From assembly GCA_920105625.2 (NCBI GenBank), contig OV050031.1:128658275-128722274 (forward strand): DNA of 64,000 bases, read 5' to 3'. Source of the stretch: Clusia tigrina (lineage: Eukaryota > Arthropoda > Insecta > Diptera > Clusiidae). Shown one piece after another: positions 1 to 12,061 of the stretch (positions are counted from its first letter, which is position 1; each line of letters starts with the position of its first letter). Below the pieces are notes generated by a model, which saw only the letters and a list, made by a program, of their open reading frames with translations, was not told the DNA's origin and did not search any database. A program made the translations under genes and the position numbers.

Positions 1-430
<430 letters not shown>

Positions 431-945
431 TGTAATTTACTATGGCACCACTGAAATGTAATAGTGGAAGAAAGCAACTTAACGCAACAAAAAGAGTGGT
501 AATAATGAGAGACAGTTGTTTAGAGTGTGGTGTACTGCGATAGTACATGCACAGATTTTGATCAGTGAGTTCACCACATGCAGTTAGCGTAGTTGTCTGG
601 ATGGACAGTCTACAATAGCTGAAGGCGCAAGCTCGATTCCTCGAAGGGTTCATTGGGAGATTGGTGGGCTGTTGATTTCTGAGATTTAGTGGGGAAAAAT
701 TGCCTTCCATTGAAAGATCCGTGATGAGGACAAGTGGTTTGTCCGAAATATCTATAAGAACCATAGACTAGTATAGAGAAATAACTTCGTAAATCCAACA
801 ACAAAATCAATGGGAAATTGATTGCAAGTGTATAAGTACGCGGGGGTCTGTTAGCGATCAGTTGTTTCCTAATAGACCCCAGGGAACAAAAATATTTGGA
901 CTTTTTATGAAATAGTGTTACTGAAGCTAATAATTTTTACTACTA
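431..945. other. Unassigned sequence left of LOA-1
   Basis: No convincing coding region. Short frames on the minus strand have no recognisable domain. The only structured signal is a pair of Pol III-like boxes at 585-595 and 631-639, listed separately. The last bases form the left target duplication of LOA-1. Confidence 0.5.
585..639 (+). promoter_or_regulatory. tRNA-like Pol III A and B boxes (possible SINE remnant)
   Basis: TAGCGTAGTTG at 585-595 fits the A box consensus TRGYNNARNNG. GCTCGATTC at 631-639 fits the B box GWTCRANNC except for one base. The 46-base spacing is that of a tRNA gene. The flanking bases do not form acceptor or T stems, so this is not a functional tRNA. A decayed tRNA-derived SINE head or chance are both possible. 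Confidence 0.3.
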
Positions 946-958
946 ATTTACATAAATT
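946..958. repeat. Left target-site duplication of LOA-1
   Basis: ATTTACATAAATT here is repeated exactly at 12249-12261, after the CCTA-rich tail of the element. The first A may belong to the tail, so the duplication is 12-13 bp. This pair defines both ends of LOA-1. Confidence 0.85.
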
Positions 959-960
959 CG

Positions 961-1893
961 CTGTCCCCAGGCTCTTCAGCGGCTGCTAGGGTATTGACTC
1001 ACAAACCAGCAGCAGTCGCTCCGCCTAAGCCCTCTTCAGCAAACGCCTCGATATTGCCTCACAAGTCGATGGAAACTGCTCCCCGTACCGCTCCTCCTTC
1101 AGGTGCACCTACCAACGTGAACCCGAGTACAAGGGCGTGCAGGACGCGTAGAGCGGCTTACCGTATTTTGACGAGGCTCAACGCTACAGAACCTTCTCAA
1201 CTGTCAGAATACGACAAGGGCAAGCTTGAGTGGGCAAAAGCACACGCTGATGTGCGTGTCCACTCCTCCACTGCACAAGCTGCCGGTAACCCCAAGAGGC
1301 AGAGATCCGCTGATCGCCCGGGCCAATCCACCCAAAGCATCCCTAAGCGCGTAAGGCTGGCTACCCCCAAGCCTAAGCAATCGAATCCACTTAGTGAGAT
1401 TGTGAAAGAGAGCCTCACATGGGCTGTGCTCGCCTCTGCCAATGCCGATGGGACCATTACTCCTGCCAATTGGAGACAGGTCGAAATGGCACTGTTACCA
1501 ATTTTCGTTGAGGTTATGTCCTTCAACTCTGGTCCTTCCCCCAGCTGCCGTGACGCAGGGTGGTATCAAGGACATATTAAGATCATATCTTGCTCGGACC
1601 AACGCTCGGCGGGTCTATATAAGGTAGCGATCAATAGGGTAGGTGAGATCTGTCCGGGTGCAAAGCTCAACGCTGTACCTTTGGACCAGGTTACCCAACG
1701 CCCTCGCTCCAAAACATGGCTTACTGCCGAGCCCTCTGAGCCTGAGGCAATCTTAAAGATCCTCAAGCTCAGCAACACCGATCTTCCCACCGATGGCTGG
1801 AAGGTCGCGAAAGTTGGTGACCCCAAAGGCACTTTGCGTGAGGTCACCATCATTTTGAACGAGCAATCCCTTGTTCCCATCAACTCCGGCTAG
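961..1893 (+). pseudogene. LOA-1 ORF1 (Gag-like, DUF4780-type), 5'-truncated
   Basis: Open from the element's left edge with no true start. The first in-frame ATG is about 110 bp in. The N-terminal third is rich in Ala, Pro and Ser with basic patches. The C-terminal part (WYQGHIKIISC to the end) resembles the DUF4780 region of LOA-type ORF1 proteins, a nucleic-acid-binding Gag role. A diverged 60-bp tandem duplication encodes the first ~40 residues (copies from about 971 and 1030). The frame stops at 1891-1893. An acidic tail that probably belongs to the same protein continues in another frame (2103-2237). Confidence 0.7.
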
Positions 1894-2102
1894 GGGGTGA
1901 TTAATTATGGCTTTGGAGCCATCACTCTCCGCATCTACAAGTTCGATGCCCAAGCCCCCAACAGCCTACCCCAGCTGGTGCTGTCCCACAAGCCACTGCC
2001 AATGAGCCTAGCTGCTCGGGGCCAGCTCTCACCCCTTTGCCGGGTAGTGACAATGAGAGTATGTGCTTTATTACAACCAGAAGCAGCTGATTCTCACCTT
2101 CC

Positions 2103-2237
2103 GAACTGGTCGAAGAATTCGTCGACCACATGGACACGGATGCGGCTGGTGGATACATCTCTCCAATGTCCGAGGAGGAAGAGTTGAAATCCACCATAAT
2201 CACTCTTCCAGACAATGCTGAAGGTACTACAGATTAA
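2103..2237 (+). pseudogene. LOA-1 ORF1 acidic C-terminal tail, out of frame
   Basis: A 44-residue frame beginning ELVEEFVDHMD and containing SEEEELK, ending with TAA at 2235-2237. It overlaps the ORF2 start ATG at 2215 by 23 bases in a different frame, as in many two-ORF non-LTR elements. It is joined to the main ORF1 only by assuming a frameshift in 1894-2100. The assignment rests on position and composition. Confidence 0.45.
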
Positions 2238-2644
2238 CCTTCAGCATTCGAAAACTGCCCCGGCAGCCCTGCTTCTCCGCCTCTCGGATATAGGGGAAGA
2301 GCTCATTCTCGTCCAAGAACCTTGGGTGGTAAATGACCGTGTTTCTGGGCTCAATGCATACGGATATCGTATGGTATATATCGAGGATCAAGGATAAACC
2401 AAGATCCTGCATTCTGGTAAAAAACAGCGTTAGCGCTCTTTTACTCCTAGATTCAGTGACAAAGACAATGTTGCCATGGTCATTGAAATGGGTCCACGGA
2501 CTTTCTGGATCTCCTCGAACTACATGGCTCATGACTATGGCGACTCCCCGCCACCAGACATACTAAAGCAAATGGTTGCTGTAGCCCACCAGAAACAGAT
2601 TCCGGTAATTATCGGCGCCGATGCCAATGCCCATCACGAAATAT
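2215..2644 (+). pseudogene. LOA-1 ORF2 N-terminus: APE-type endonuclease, first part
   Basis: ORF2 starts at ATG 2215 with LQINLQHSK, followed by LVQEPWV, the usual start of R1/LOA endonuclease domains. In-frame stops occur at 2395-2397 and about 2440. A middle block reads in another frame, so two compensating indels are likely. The original frame resumes (WISSNYMAHDYG) and reaches the conserved GADANAHHEI motif, where the CR1 element is inserted. The domain continues at 8959. Confidence 0.75.
2641..2644. repeat. Target duplication of the CR1-1 insertion
   Basis: ATAT here and at 8956-8959. Joining the sequence across the insertion restores the endonuclease reading frame (HHEI then WGSSGTNERGE), which fixes the boundaries to within a few bases. 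A 4-bp duplication is short for a non-LTR element. Confidence 0.6.
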
Positions 2645-2685
2645 TTCAATTTCAATTTCAATTTATTGTTTAAAGTTATAACTTA

Positions 2686-4683
2686 CAGAGAAGATATATG
2701 CTTGAAAATGCATATTGCATATGCATTCTGAATATTTGGCACGTTCACGCATATATTGCACGTTCCTGCATATAAAAGCTTATATTTGGCTTTTTCCGAA
2801 ATTAAAAGGAAAAATTGTCTAAATTTTCCACAAAAATTGGTCTAATATTAAAAAAAAATTCTGCCAACGATTTTTAGCACCCATTTTTCATATACATCTG
2901 TGAACATTGTAAACAAGTTTTGATTTGCGCGTCCTTTTCTGTATTCATGTTTTTTTGTGCTATTGACATAATGTCAAAAGAAAAAGAGTCTGCGGGAGTC
3001 GCGTGTTATCCAACAGTTTCCTGGTGTTTTTCGTGCGGATCGTATGGTTCTTTTTTGCACTTACTGCAATTGTTCGGTGGCCGCGACCAAAATTTTTAAT
3101 GTTAGGCAGAATTTGGAAACGGCAAAGCATAAAGAAGCTGCCAAAAACCGAAATCCGAAGCAAACACAGACTTTGGTGACGGAATACCAAGCAAAATAGC
3201 AAAACACTTTTGCTATGGACTTGTGCGAAGCGTTCGTAGAAGCAAATATTCCTTTAAAAAAATTATCCATCCAAGCCTAAAGAAGTTTTTGGGCAAGTAC
3301 ACCAATGAGCCGCTGCCTTGCGAATCAATGCTTCGCCAGAGATACGTGCCTTGTCTCTACGAAAGGTTCTAAAAGATCTAAAGGAAAAGGCCAAAAGCGA
3401 ATATATATGGATTTCTGTGGACGAAACGACGGATTCAGAACAAAGGCTGGTGATAAATTTTATTTTTGAGGTATTAACGTGTGACCCTAATGAACGCGCG
3501 AACAGCTACTTTTTCAATGCAGCAACAGTAGAAGCTGCCAATGACACCACTGTGGCCGCCTGCGTGAACGACACTTTGCTTTGGCCAAATGGTTAGTTGG
3601 AATTTAGCGGTTTAATATGTTCAAATATTAACTTTGACTGTATCCAGTACAATAAGGTACTTCTCATTGTCACGGACGCTGCTGCATATATGATGGCTGC
3701 TGTTGGTGCTCTGCAGGTGTTGTTCCCAAAAATGATGCACTTGACGTGCTTTTCCCATGGACTCCACAGGTTAGCAGAGTTTGTTCGCGCTCTATTTCCG
3801 CTGGTGAACAACTTAATTTCAACTACAAAATCTGTATTCCCAAAAGTAAAGTTTTATTTTATTATACTGAAGAACATTTTACTAACTACTAAGTTTTTAA
3901 CGCCCCATCGCGACGCAATGAATTCCAACGAATGCTGCCAGGTAGCCCTCTGCCCGCAAGACCATGTATAACGTGTTGGTGTACGTGGCTGAATGCTGCT
4001 TTTTATTATTGCGATCACTTCAATGAGGTTAAAAGTGTTGTAGATTCGTTAAACAGCGACGATGCTGAAGCCATTCGTGTTTCTCAAGAGTTGTTCAGTT
4101 CAGGCTGTTTGGTTTCCGATCTCGCTTATATAAAGCTAAATTTTTGTAGCCTGACGGGCTCGAATGTAAAATTTGAAACTCGAGGATTAGAGCTTAAAGA
4201 ATCTATTCGCATTGTAGAAGAAATTCGAGCTTCTGTATCTTCTTTAGAAAACAAAGATTACTCTTTAAAACTCGATGCCATTCTCCGAAGAAATAAGGGG
4301 TACGAAACTCTTAAAGAAATTAATCAAATTTTACGTTTAGGTATAGATGCCAAAGATCCATATGTCAAAAAACTTTCGCCAACAGAGCTGACAATCTTTT
4401 CATACTGCCCCGTGTCGTCTGCAGATGTTGAAAGAAGTTTTTCAGCATATGGGAGTACATTGACAGAAAAAAGGAAAAAAAATTCTTTTGAGAACTTGAA
4501 GCACCATCTGATAATTTATTGTAACAGTAAAAACGATGAGAATTTGAATTAAATAAAAAAAACTCTCTATTACACGTATTTGAAAAACTTTTATGTTGCA
4601 TATTTTAGATGCATATTTTTCAGTTTTAAGGGCATATTTCAAGCGCTTATTTTGGCTTTTTTCGTGCTTGAAAATATCTTCTT
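2686..4683 (+). mobile_element. hAT-family DNA transposon in the CR1-1 3' UTR
   Basis: Flanked by an exact 8-bp duplication ATAACTTA (2678-2685 and 4684-4691), the hAT signature. The termini are inverted: CAGAGAAGATAT on the left, and the reverse complement AAGAAGATAT on the right. Subterminal motifs gcatat and gcttgaaaat recur. The empty site can be read from the related CR1 3' end near 18380. It encodes a degraded transposase. Confidence 0.9.
2971..4552 (+). pseudogene. hAT transposase, degenerate
   Basis: The N-terminal region has a BED-type zinc finger pattern (LFCTYC then TAKHKEAA), preceded by QFPGVFRADRM. Middle blocks include WISVDETTDSEQR with an acidic residue of the RNase H-like core, and a MHLTCFSHGLHRL block. 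The C-terminal dimerisation region contains CPVSSADVERSFS and FENLKHHL, diagnostic of hAT. At least four stops or frameshifts separate the blocks (about 3197, 3596, 3810, 3930). It starts at ATG 2971 and ends at TAA 4552. It is dead. Confidence 0.85.
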
Positions 4684-4732
4684 ATAACTTATAACATAAG
4701 ACAAAGTTTTTTAATATATAACTATATATCAG

Positions 4733-4735
<3 letters not shown>

Positions 4736-4816
<81 letters not shown>
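4736..4816. repeat. (TA)n microsatellite in the CR1-1 3' UTR
   Basis: About 80 bp of pure TA. The related CR1 3' end at 18338-18446 has only a short tatatata at the equivalent place, so the run expanded in this copy. Confidence 0.95.
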
Positions 4817-4820
<4 letters not shown>

Positions 4821-4994
4821 TTAAATTAGCAACTAATTAAATAGTTAAATAAAAAAAATGAATAAGTAAATAAGTAATAAATAATAAATAATAAATAAAT
4901 AAATAAATTAATACAATAATAAATAAAAGAATACTGACAGAAAAGAATAATAAAAGAGATATAGAGATATTTGGTTATTTTCAAGGGTAAAAAT

Positions 4995-7879
4995 TTAGAG
5001 TAGCTCTCGACAAAAGTACTGGAACACTAAATGCTTAAACTCACTAATCCCTGTCACGCCTCTCACAGCAGAAGGCAGCGAATTCCAGATCCTGATGGCA
5101 TTAATGAAAAAGTATCGAGTTGAATTAGAATAGGCAAATTTAGGTATTATCCTGCACCGACTTCTTTTTGATAGGCTCTGCTGAAGTTTCTCAAAAAGAT
5201 AATTAGGAGTTCTCGTGATAATCAGCTTGTGAAGAAAAATACAATTTCTGATCCGTAAGTAGTTCTCAATACTGCATCCAAGAACACTTGTCTTCCCGGA
5301 AGTTATATGGTCAAACCTACGTAATCCAAACACTTATCGTGTGGCATAGTTTAACACAACTTGTATTTTATGTAGAGAGTTTGAATCCAACTTATAATAG
5401 ACATGCTCTGAATAGCAAATTATCGGTACAACCAGCTGCTTAACCAACATTCTCCTAGTCTCGGCAGGGGTAAACTCTGCTGACATCCGTAACTGTCTCA
5501 GCACAAAAAAAACTTTTTTCACAATACTATTTACTTGATCAGTGCAAGTGAAAGGAGAATTAATATGGAAGCCCACACTACATGATCTATCAACGAGTTT
5601 CAGCTGAGCGCCACCAATATATCAAAGGAAATTTGTCCAATTCTACTTTCTTCTTCGAGATTGGTAAAACATAGGATTTTACCGGTTTAGGAAGAGTCCA
5701 TTTCTTTTTGACCAATCAAATATAGAATGTAGATCTTCGTTCATTGTAAGACTCAAGTCATCAATATACTCCATGCGCCGAGAAAGATAAATCTGTAGGT
5801 CATCATCACCGAGAAAATGTCATTTGAAAATATAGTAAACAGGAGTGGGCCAAGAATCGATCCCTGTGGAACACCCGAAAAAACATGCCTATAATCAGAA
5901 TAGACATTGCCCACCTTTACTCGCTGCATTCTCATTGTTAAATAACTATTTATAAGGCCAACTGCACTGTCACAAAACCGATAGTACTGCTTAAATTTTA
6001 AACAAAGCAACGAATGATTAACGCTATCAAAAGCCTTGGAGAAATCCAGGAGACATAGAAAAGTAAGAAGACTTTGGTCATACATTTCCCGAACATCATC
6101 CATAACCTTAAGCATAGCAGTCGCACAACTGTGCCCCGATCTAAAATCAGACTGCAAAGGAGAGAAAAGATTGTTTTGATGAAAGTAACCTGAAATTTGC
6201 TCAGCCATGAGTGATTCACAAACCTTTGATACAGAAGGTAAAATACTAATAGGTCTAAAATCTCCTGGCTCCAATGCAGAGGATTTCTTAGCTACTGGAA
6301 TAACGATACCAGCTTTCCAAGCACTAGGAAAGCACGATGTCGTAAAGCATTGATTAATAATGTGGGTCAAGGGACTAAGAATAAATGGTAATATAATCTT
6401 AAAAAACTTAACCGGCAAGCCATCCTCACCAATTGCATTTGACTTAACTCTCATCAGACATCGCCCCACATCAGCCTCACGGACACAGCAGAACTGAAAA
6501 ATAGACGTGGCAGAACAAAAGATTCCAAGAGCAGGCTGAGAAACCGAGCCACATGATCCCGGGGAAGCAAGGGCATCACACATAATGCTGGGATCCAACT
6601 TGCAGATTGTATTATCACTACTACGCACTCCAAGGTTCCTCAAATTCCTCCAAAGTAGCTTGGTAGGAAGGCAACTTTTCAACTTGGAATTGTAAAAATT
6701 TCTTTTGGATTGCCGAACAATAAATACAGTTTTATTTCGAGCAATCCTAAATCGATTCCAATTATCCAAAGTAGGCTTATTTTTCCATTTAGCATGCAAT
6801 TTATTTCGCTTCCTAATGGCCAATTCAACTTGCTGAGAGTACCATGGACAAGAAACATTCTGAATTGCCACTGAACGAATGCGGACATATTGATTAAAAA
6901 TCGTATCAATGCAACCAACACACAAGTGCAAATTAACATCCACAGAGGTTTGACACCAGCATTCATCCCAATGCACTCGACTCATCTCACAGAATAGTGA
7001 TTCGAAATCAATAGCATTAAAGTCACGATATGAAAAAAAATCCGGCAGAGCATCACGGCACAGTGTTATGTTTAAGGTACAAAAAATTAAATCATGATCG
7101 GCAATAAAAGGGATTTGATCAAAAAATCAAATCAATGAGACATCAGATACCAGAAAGAAATCAAGCAAACTAGGGTTGCCATTATTTCCATAACGAGTAG
7201 GTACACCCGAGTTTACTACAGATATTCCAGCAGTTGCTACAAGCTCATATAATTTATTCCTAGCACTACTATCACACATCAGATTCATATTGAAATCGCC
7301 ACAAATCACAAAACGATCATAATCAGCCAAATTATTGGACAGCTCAGAAAAAAAAGGTTCAAGTTGATATGTTCTATTTGGGTTATATACACAAGATAGA
7401 AGCATTTTTTTATCTCCACTACAAATTCTAACATTCAAAAACTTAACGTCACACCCATTAGACAAGCTTAGTAACACAATATTTAGGTAAGTTTTGCAAT
7501 ATATTGCTACACCACCCCCTCTCCTATTCAGCCTATCACTCCTTATTAACTTGTAGTCTTTAATGCCATAATGGGCATCAAAAACATCATCCTGAAACCA
7601 AGTTTCCGAGACACATATAACATCCACTAAAGAGCCCTAAAAAATATATCTCAAGTAATCTAGTTTCTCTGAATTCAGACTCCTAGCGTTAAGATGCACA
7701 ATATTGAGACCACAACGCTTGCCTGCACAATATATCAATGAGAACTTTATGATTTTCATTAACACCATCCGCACTGTATATACCTTTACAAAATACATAA
7801 TACACATAAAAATAATAGAATGAACAAATAAGAAAGAATGAGAGAGAGCATACAAAAAGAATAAAAGAAAAAACAACAT
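4995..7879 (-). pseudogene. CR1-1 ORF2: endonuclease and reverse transcriptase
   Basis: Read on the minus strand. The endonuclease begins LNIVHLNARSL (about 7700), continues with VICVSETWF and FVICGDFNMNL and ends near 7127. The reverse transcriptase has FRPISILPSVSKVCE, LLDFSKAFDSVNHSLL and GVPQGSILGPLLF. The catalytic YADD box is altered, reading GDDDLQIYLS near a frameshift at about 5800. C-terminal RIWNSLP near 5060 is typical of CR1 and Jockey relatives. Single stops (about 7639 and 7127) and frameshifts at about 5800 and 5333 break the frame. There is no RNase H domain. The 3' UTR follows. Confidence 0.85.
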
Positions 7880-7888
7880 TTAGATAAA

Positions 7889-8818
7889 TTAAATTGTAAG
7901 CAATTGATTAGTTGCTCCTGGTGCACCAACAAGGGAATCAACGGTCTCAACGGTTGAAACTAGTTTCGGCTCCGAATTTCGATCCACTCGAACATAAACC
8001 ATACCTCGTACGGAGAACGCAGAAGCCAATAATCGTTGTCGCTTAAGCTTCGATGCATACTGCATCACCACTCGATTGCTTTTGGTTAAGCTCTCATTAA
8101 CAAAGATCGGAGTTTGTCCACTTAAACCAATGTCAGAGAGTAAGATGGATATCTTCTTTTCCTTGCAGAATCCAGCAACAGCCCGAAAGAGATGACTCCT
8201 TTGTTGAGCTGTTTGCAGTTTAACCAAAATCGGCACAGCCCCATGCTAGGTCTGGCCACGATTCAAGTTCAGACGGAATATTTCTCGAACCCGCGGCGAC
8301 TCACAATTAACGGATTGACATATTTTACCAAATACATCACTAAGACTATCATTCTCTGACTCAGGTACTTCATTTAAAATTAGATCAGTAGAGTTTTCAA
8401 ATTTTCCCACTTGGGATTGGAGAGAGTGCACAGCTGATTTCAGAGTCTCAGCTTCCATGGCAGATCGTTCAATTGCAGCCACCCGCAAGTCGATCTCTCT
8501 GAACCCTCTCTTCATGTTTGCCAAATCACCAGCCAACTCACTTATCTTCTGCATAACCCGATCCTCTAACTGTTTCACAGCTCCGTTAATCTTAGCAACA
8601 ATGCTCTCTTCAAGCTTAACAAGCCGCTCATCCGAAGCAGCCAGCAGGCCAGAGTCTGAGAGCCTCTCTGCACTTGCTTTTGTTGCATTTGGCGTTGAGT
8701 GCAAATTAGGCGCCAAATTTTGTCTCTCTTTCCTTTGTGCTGCCTGTCTAGTTGCCAAAGACATTTTTAAAAACAAGTTTTCTACAATTATTTTAGACAG
8801 TTCACGTAAAAAGAGCAC
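7889..8818 (-). pseudogene. CR1-1 ORF1, coiled-coil RNA-binding protein
   Basis: On the minus strand a long amphipathic helix (VKLEESIVAKINGAVKQLE onward, rich in E, K, L and A at heptad spacing) is followed by a region containing NEVPESENDSL. Then come an RRM-like part and C-terminal domain in a second frame (SHLFRAVAGFCKEKKISI). The two parts are split by one frameshift near 8240. This is the L1/CR1-style ORF1 layout, a nucleic-acid chaperone for the element RNA. The ATG at 8818 or the inner MSLATRQAAQRK could be the start. Confidence 0.7.
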
Positions 8819-8958
8819 AACTTAAACAAACACCGACACTCAATTACAGATTTAAAGTTGTTTGGCAAGTTAACAAACGAAATATTACTTATATCAGTTC
8901 AAAAGCCGCGTTCAAATTGTTAGCACACAAGGCACACGTCTATTCACTTTGACACATA

Positions 8959-10560
8959 TGGGGCAGCTCTGGCACAAATGAACGAGGTGAGTGTCTTTTC
9001 GACTTTATCATTTCAAATAACTTAGGCATTGCTAACCGGGGATATGAGCCGACCTTCAGGAAGGAAGTACTTGACATCACCCTCGTCAGCGATAACTACT
9101 CCAACATGATAAGCAAATGGTTCGTCTCACAGGAATGCTCCTTTTCGGACCACTGCTATATCATCTTTGACATTGATTCGAAGGAGACTACAGGCAATAC
9201 AAAATCTCTTAAACCAGTCAATAGAAAAAACACGAACTGGCCTCTTTTCCGGCTCAAACTGGGGTCATGCTTAGCAACGACTCCCCCTATTATCCACAAC
9301 TGTCCCGACATTGATCGGGCGGTCGACGATCTGACCACAGCTTTTAAAAAAGCCACTCATATTTCTTGCATCACTCCCGAACCACGGGGCAAACCTAAAC
9401 CTCCGTGGTGGAGCTCGGAAATTGCAAGTCTTCGCAAAACTTGTAGAATGCTTTTCAACAAAGCTAAAGTTACAGCTGATTGGGCCACTTTCAAGAATAA
9501 ACAAAAAGAGTTTAAATACGCCATTAGGCGAGGGAAACGAGCGTCATGGAGGGAATTTTGCGAAAGCATTGAATCGACGTCCGAGGCTAGCCGTCTTCGT
9601 AAAATTCTCCACTCCTCTAACAAAGCCCTTGACTGTATCCAAAAACCAGATGGCAGCTGGACTCACTCAAGCGCCGAAACCCTTGATATCCTGCTAGACA
9701 CCCACTTCCCAGGGAGTTTAGCCTCAGCGGATCAAGCACTCTACCAGGTGGAGCAGGCTTCCCATGATAGCCTCCCCACATTCCAAGTGACAAAATGTCA
9801 CCTTGCGTGGTCCATTCAAACCTTTAAGCCATACAAGTCCCCCGAACCGGACGGCATCATTCCAGCCGATATCCAAAATGGGGAAGAGATTATCCTTCCA
9901 TGGCTGCTACAAATATATAATGCAAGCCTCAGATTGCAATATATTCCCTTACGCTGGCGCACGGCTCGGGTAGTCTTCATCCAAAAAGTTGGGAAGGCCT
10001 CGCACACCAAACCTAAGGATTACAGGCCCTTAAGTCTAACATCCTTTGTTCTTAAGGTTCTAGAAAGAGCTCTTGACCTACATATCAGGACATCGATCAA
10101 CCCTTCTCTTCTCTCTGTATCTCAACACGCTTACTCTAAAGGCAAATCGGTTGAAACAGCACTTCATTCTCTCATTTCTCAAGTTGAGAAATCCTTGGCG
10201 TACAAGGAATTCACACTTGCCATATTTCTGGACATCGTGGGAGCATTCAACAATGTATGCCCCAACGCTGTCATTTCCGCACTCTATAATCTTAACCTGA
10301 ATTCAGGTCTTCTTAAATTTATAGAGCTTCTACTAAAATCTAGGATCATCACTTCCACGATCGGCAGTGCCCAATCTAGGAGGGTGGTTAACAGGGGCAC
10401 GCCACAAGGGGGTGTTTTATCACCCCTCCTCTGGAACCTGGCAGTTAACACACTACTGGTGATATTGGAATCTACTGGATGCAAAGTGATGGCCTATGTG
10501 GACGACATAGCAATCGCGGCATCCGGCAAATTCCCCCAAAACACATTCCGAAAAACTTAA
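8959..10560 (+). pseudogene. LOA-1 ORF2: endonuclease end and reverse transcriptase
   Basis: Continues the ORF2 frame after the CR1 insertion (WGSSGTNERGE). The endonuclease end has SDHCYIIFDI. The reverse transcriptase has KSPEPDGIIP, PKDYRPLSLTSFVLKVLE, IFLDIVGAFNNV, RGTPQGGVLSPLLW and the catalytic AYVDDIAIAA near 10490. The frame is open for 534 codons from the insertion point and stops at 10558-10560. The thumb follows in another frame after about 60 bases, so there is a single frameshift near 10540. Confidence 0.85.
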
Positions 10561-11223
10561 CTATTCACTCTCTATTGTGTCGACTGGTGTCGCGAATTCG
10601 AAATTGGAGTTAACCCATCCAAAACCGAGACTATGCTTTTCACTAGGAAGTACAAAATTCCAAAGTCTACAATGCCTAGTCTAAACGGCACTCCGCTCTC
10701 TTTGAGCACACACGTTAAGTACTTAGGCCTGATTCTCGACCCAAAGCTTAATTGGAAAGCTAATCTAGCTGAGAGGGCACTTAAGGCAACATGCGCTATA
10801 TACTGCTGTAAAAGAGCAGTTGGTGCACGATGGGGACTTCGTCCTCGAGTCGTGCTCTGGCTCTACACGGCCATCGTTGAACCAAACCTGTTATACGGGT
10901 CGGTCTTCTGGTGGCAAGCTCTTGAAAAAGCCTGTAATATCAAACCCATTGATAAAATCAGAAGATCCATTGCTCTACTGATCACTGGCGCTCTTCGCAG
11001 CACACCTACGAAAGCCCTTTTTGCCATGCTGCACTGGCTCCCCTCGGGGATCCTGGTTAAGCAACAAGCCAAGCTGACAGCGATTAGACTTAATGCTCTT
11101 TCGCACTGGCGCATAACCCTGACAGGCCATGCTATCCCGAGTCTATCCCGATTTGAACAGGGAATTCGACCTCACTATTCCAAGTCGAAGCGACTGGACC
11201 TCAGAAAACCGAATCGTCGGTGA
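10561..11223 (+). pseudogene. LOA-1 ORF2: reverse transcriptase thumb region
   Basis: VKYLGLILDPKLNWK at about 10710 and the LLYGSVFWW block are the usual C-terminal RT motifs of R1/LOA elements. The region ALLITGALRSTPTKAL leads into the linker before RNase H. The frame stops at 11221-11223 while RNase H continues in the overlapping frame, so a second frameshift lies in 11129-11223. Confidence 0.8.
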
Positions 11224-12061
11224 AACAGTCGAAATCTACACCGACGGTTCCAAGCCTGGAGGTAGAGTCGGCAGCGGTATTTATTCCGACAAGCTGGACG
11301 TAAACATCTCCCTACGTCTCCCAGACCATTGCAGCGTTTTTCAAGCTGAGGTCATGGCCATTTACCACGCAGCCAAATGGATGCTGAGTAGTGATATCGG
11401 CGCAGTTGACGTATCTATCTTCTCAGACAGCCAGGCCGCCATTAAATCTCTTTTTGGCTCCACTGCCACATCAAGACTAGTTCATGAATGTCGAACATCT
11501 TTAAATTCGCTCGCAAGTTACTCTCGGGTGCACCTAGTCTGGGTTCCCGGACACAGCGAAATCCCGGGAAACTGCGAGGCGGACGAGCTTGCCAAGGCAG
11601 ACACGCTAATGCACGACATTCACCCATCTATAAACATCGGCATTCCACTGGCAACAGCCAAGCTCGAAATCAAACGGAAATATCTAGCTGAAGCCCACAA
11701 ATCCTGGGCTACCGAGGAATCCTGCCACACGGCTAGACTAACTTGGGCAAGCATGGACAAAAACAAAATCAATCAACTTCTTCGACTTGATCGCGTATCA
11801 CTGTCGACAACTGTGTCGGTTTTGACCGGCCACTGCATAATGGGACAGCACGCAGAAAGACTGGGCCTAGCCTCGAATGACTTTTGCCGAGGCTGTGGCT
11901 TCGAGGAGGAGGACGAGACGGTTTTCCACCTCTTATGCCACTGCCCATCCTTGAGCAGAAGAAGAATTCGCACCTTTGGTGCCCCATTTCTTACTAGCCT
12001 GACAGAGCTGTCATCCATTAATATTAGGGACATAGCCAGGTTCATCAAAGTATCAGGATAG
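11129..12061 (+). pseudogene. LOA-1 ORF2: RNase H and C-terminal Cys-rich domain
   Basis: An RNase H domain with all catalytic acids visible: IYTDGSKPG (D), FQAEVMAI (E), FSDSQAAI (D) and the last D in EADELAKAD after WVPGHSEIPGN. The C-terminal domain has FCRGCGFEEEDETVFHLLCHC, a CCHC-like knuckle found at the end of LOA/R1 polymerases. The frame is intact to the stop at 12059-12061, the true ORF2 end. Confidence 0.88.

Larger units (their letters stand above)
2645..8955 (-). mobile_element. CR1-like non-LTR retrotransposon CR1-1, inserted antisense in LOA-1
   Basis: On the minus strand the order is ORF1 with a coiled coil, ORF2 with endonuclease and reverse transcriptase but no RNase H, then an AT-rich 3' UTR. 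It ends in a short repeat of ATTGAA units rather than poly(A), as in the CR1 clade. It interrupts LOA-1 ORF2 exactly at an endonuclease motif. Its 3' UTR holds the hAT transposon at 2686-4683 and a (TA)n run. A second copy of the same 3' end lies at 18338-18446. Confidence 0.8.

Noticed and set aside
578..650. Functional tRNA gene
   Set aside because: A and B boxes are present, but the acceptor and T stems do not pair.
1197..1953. Minus-strand frames overlapping LOA-1 ORF1
   Set aside because: They are shadows of the plus-strand ORF1, with no motifs of their own.
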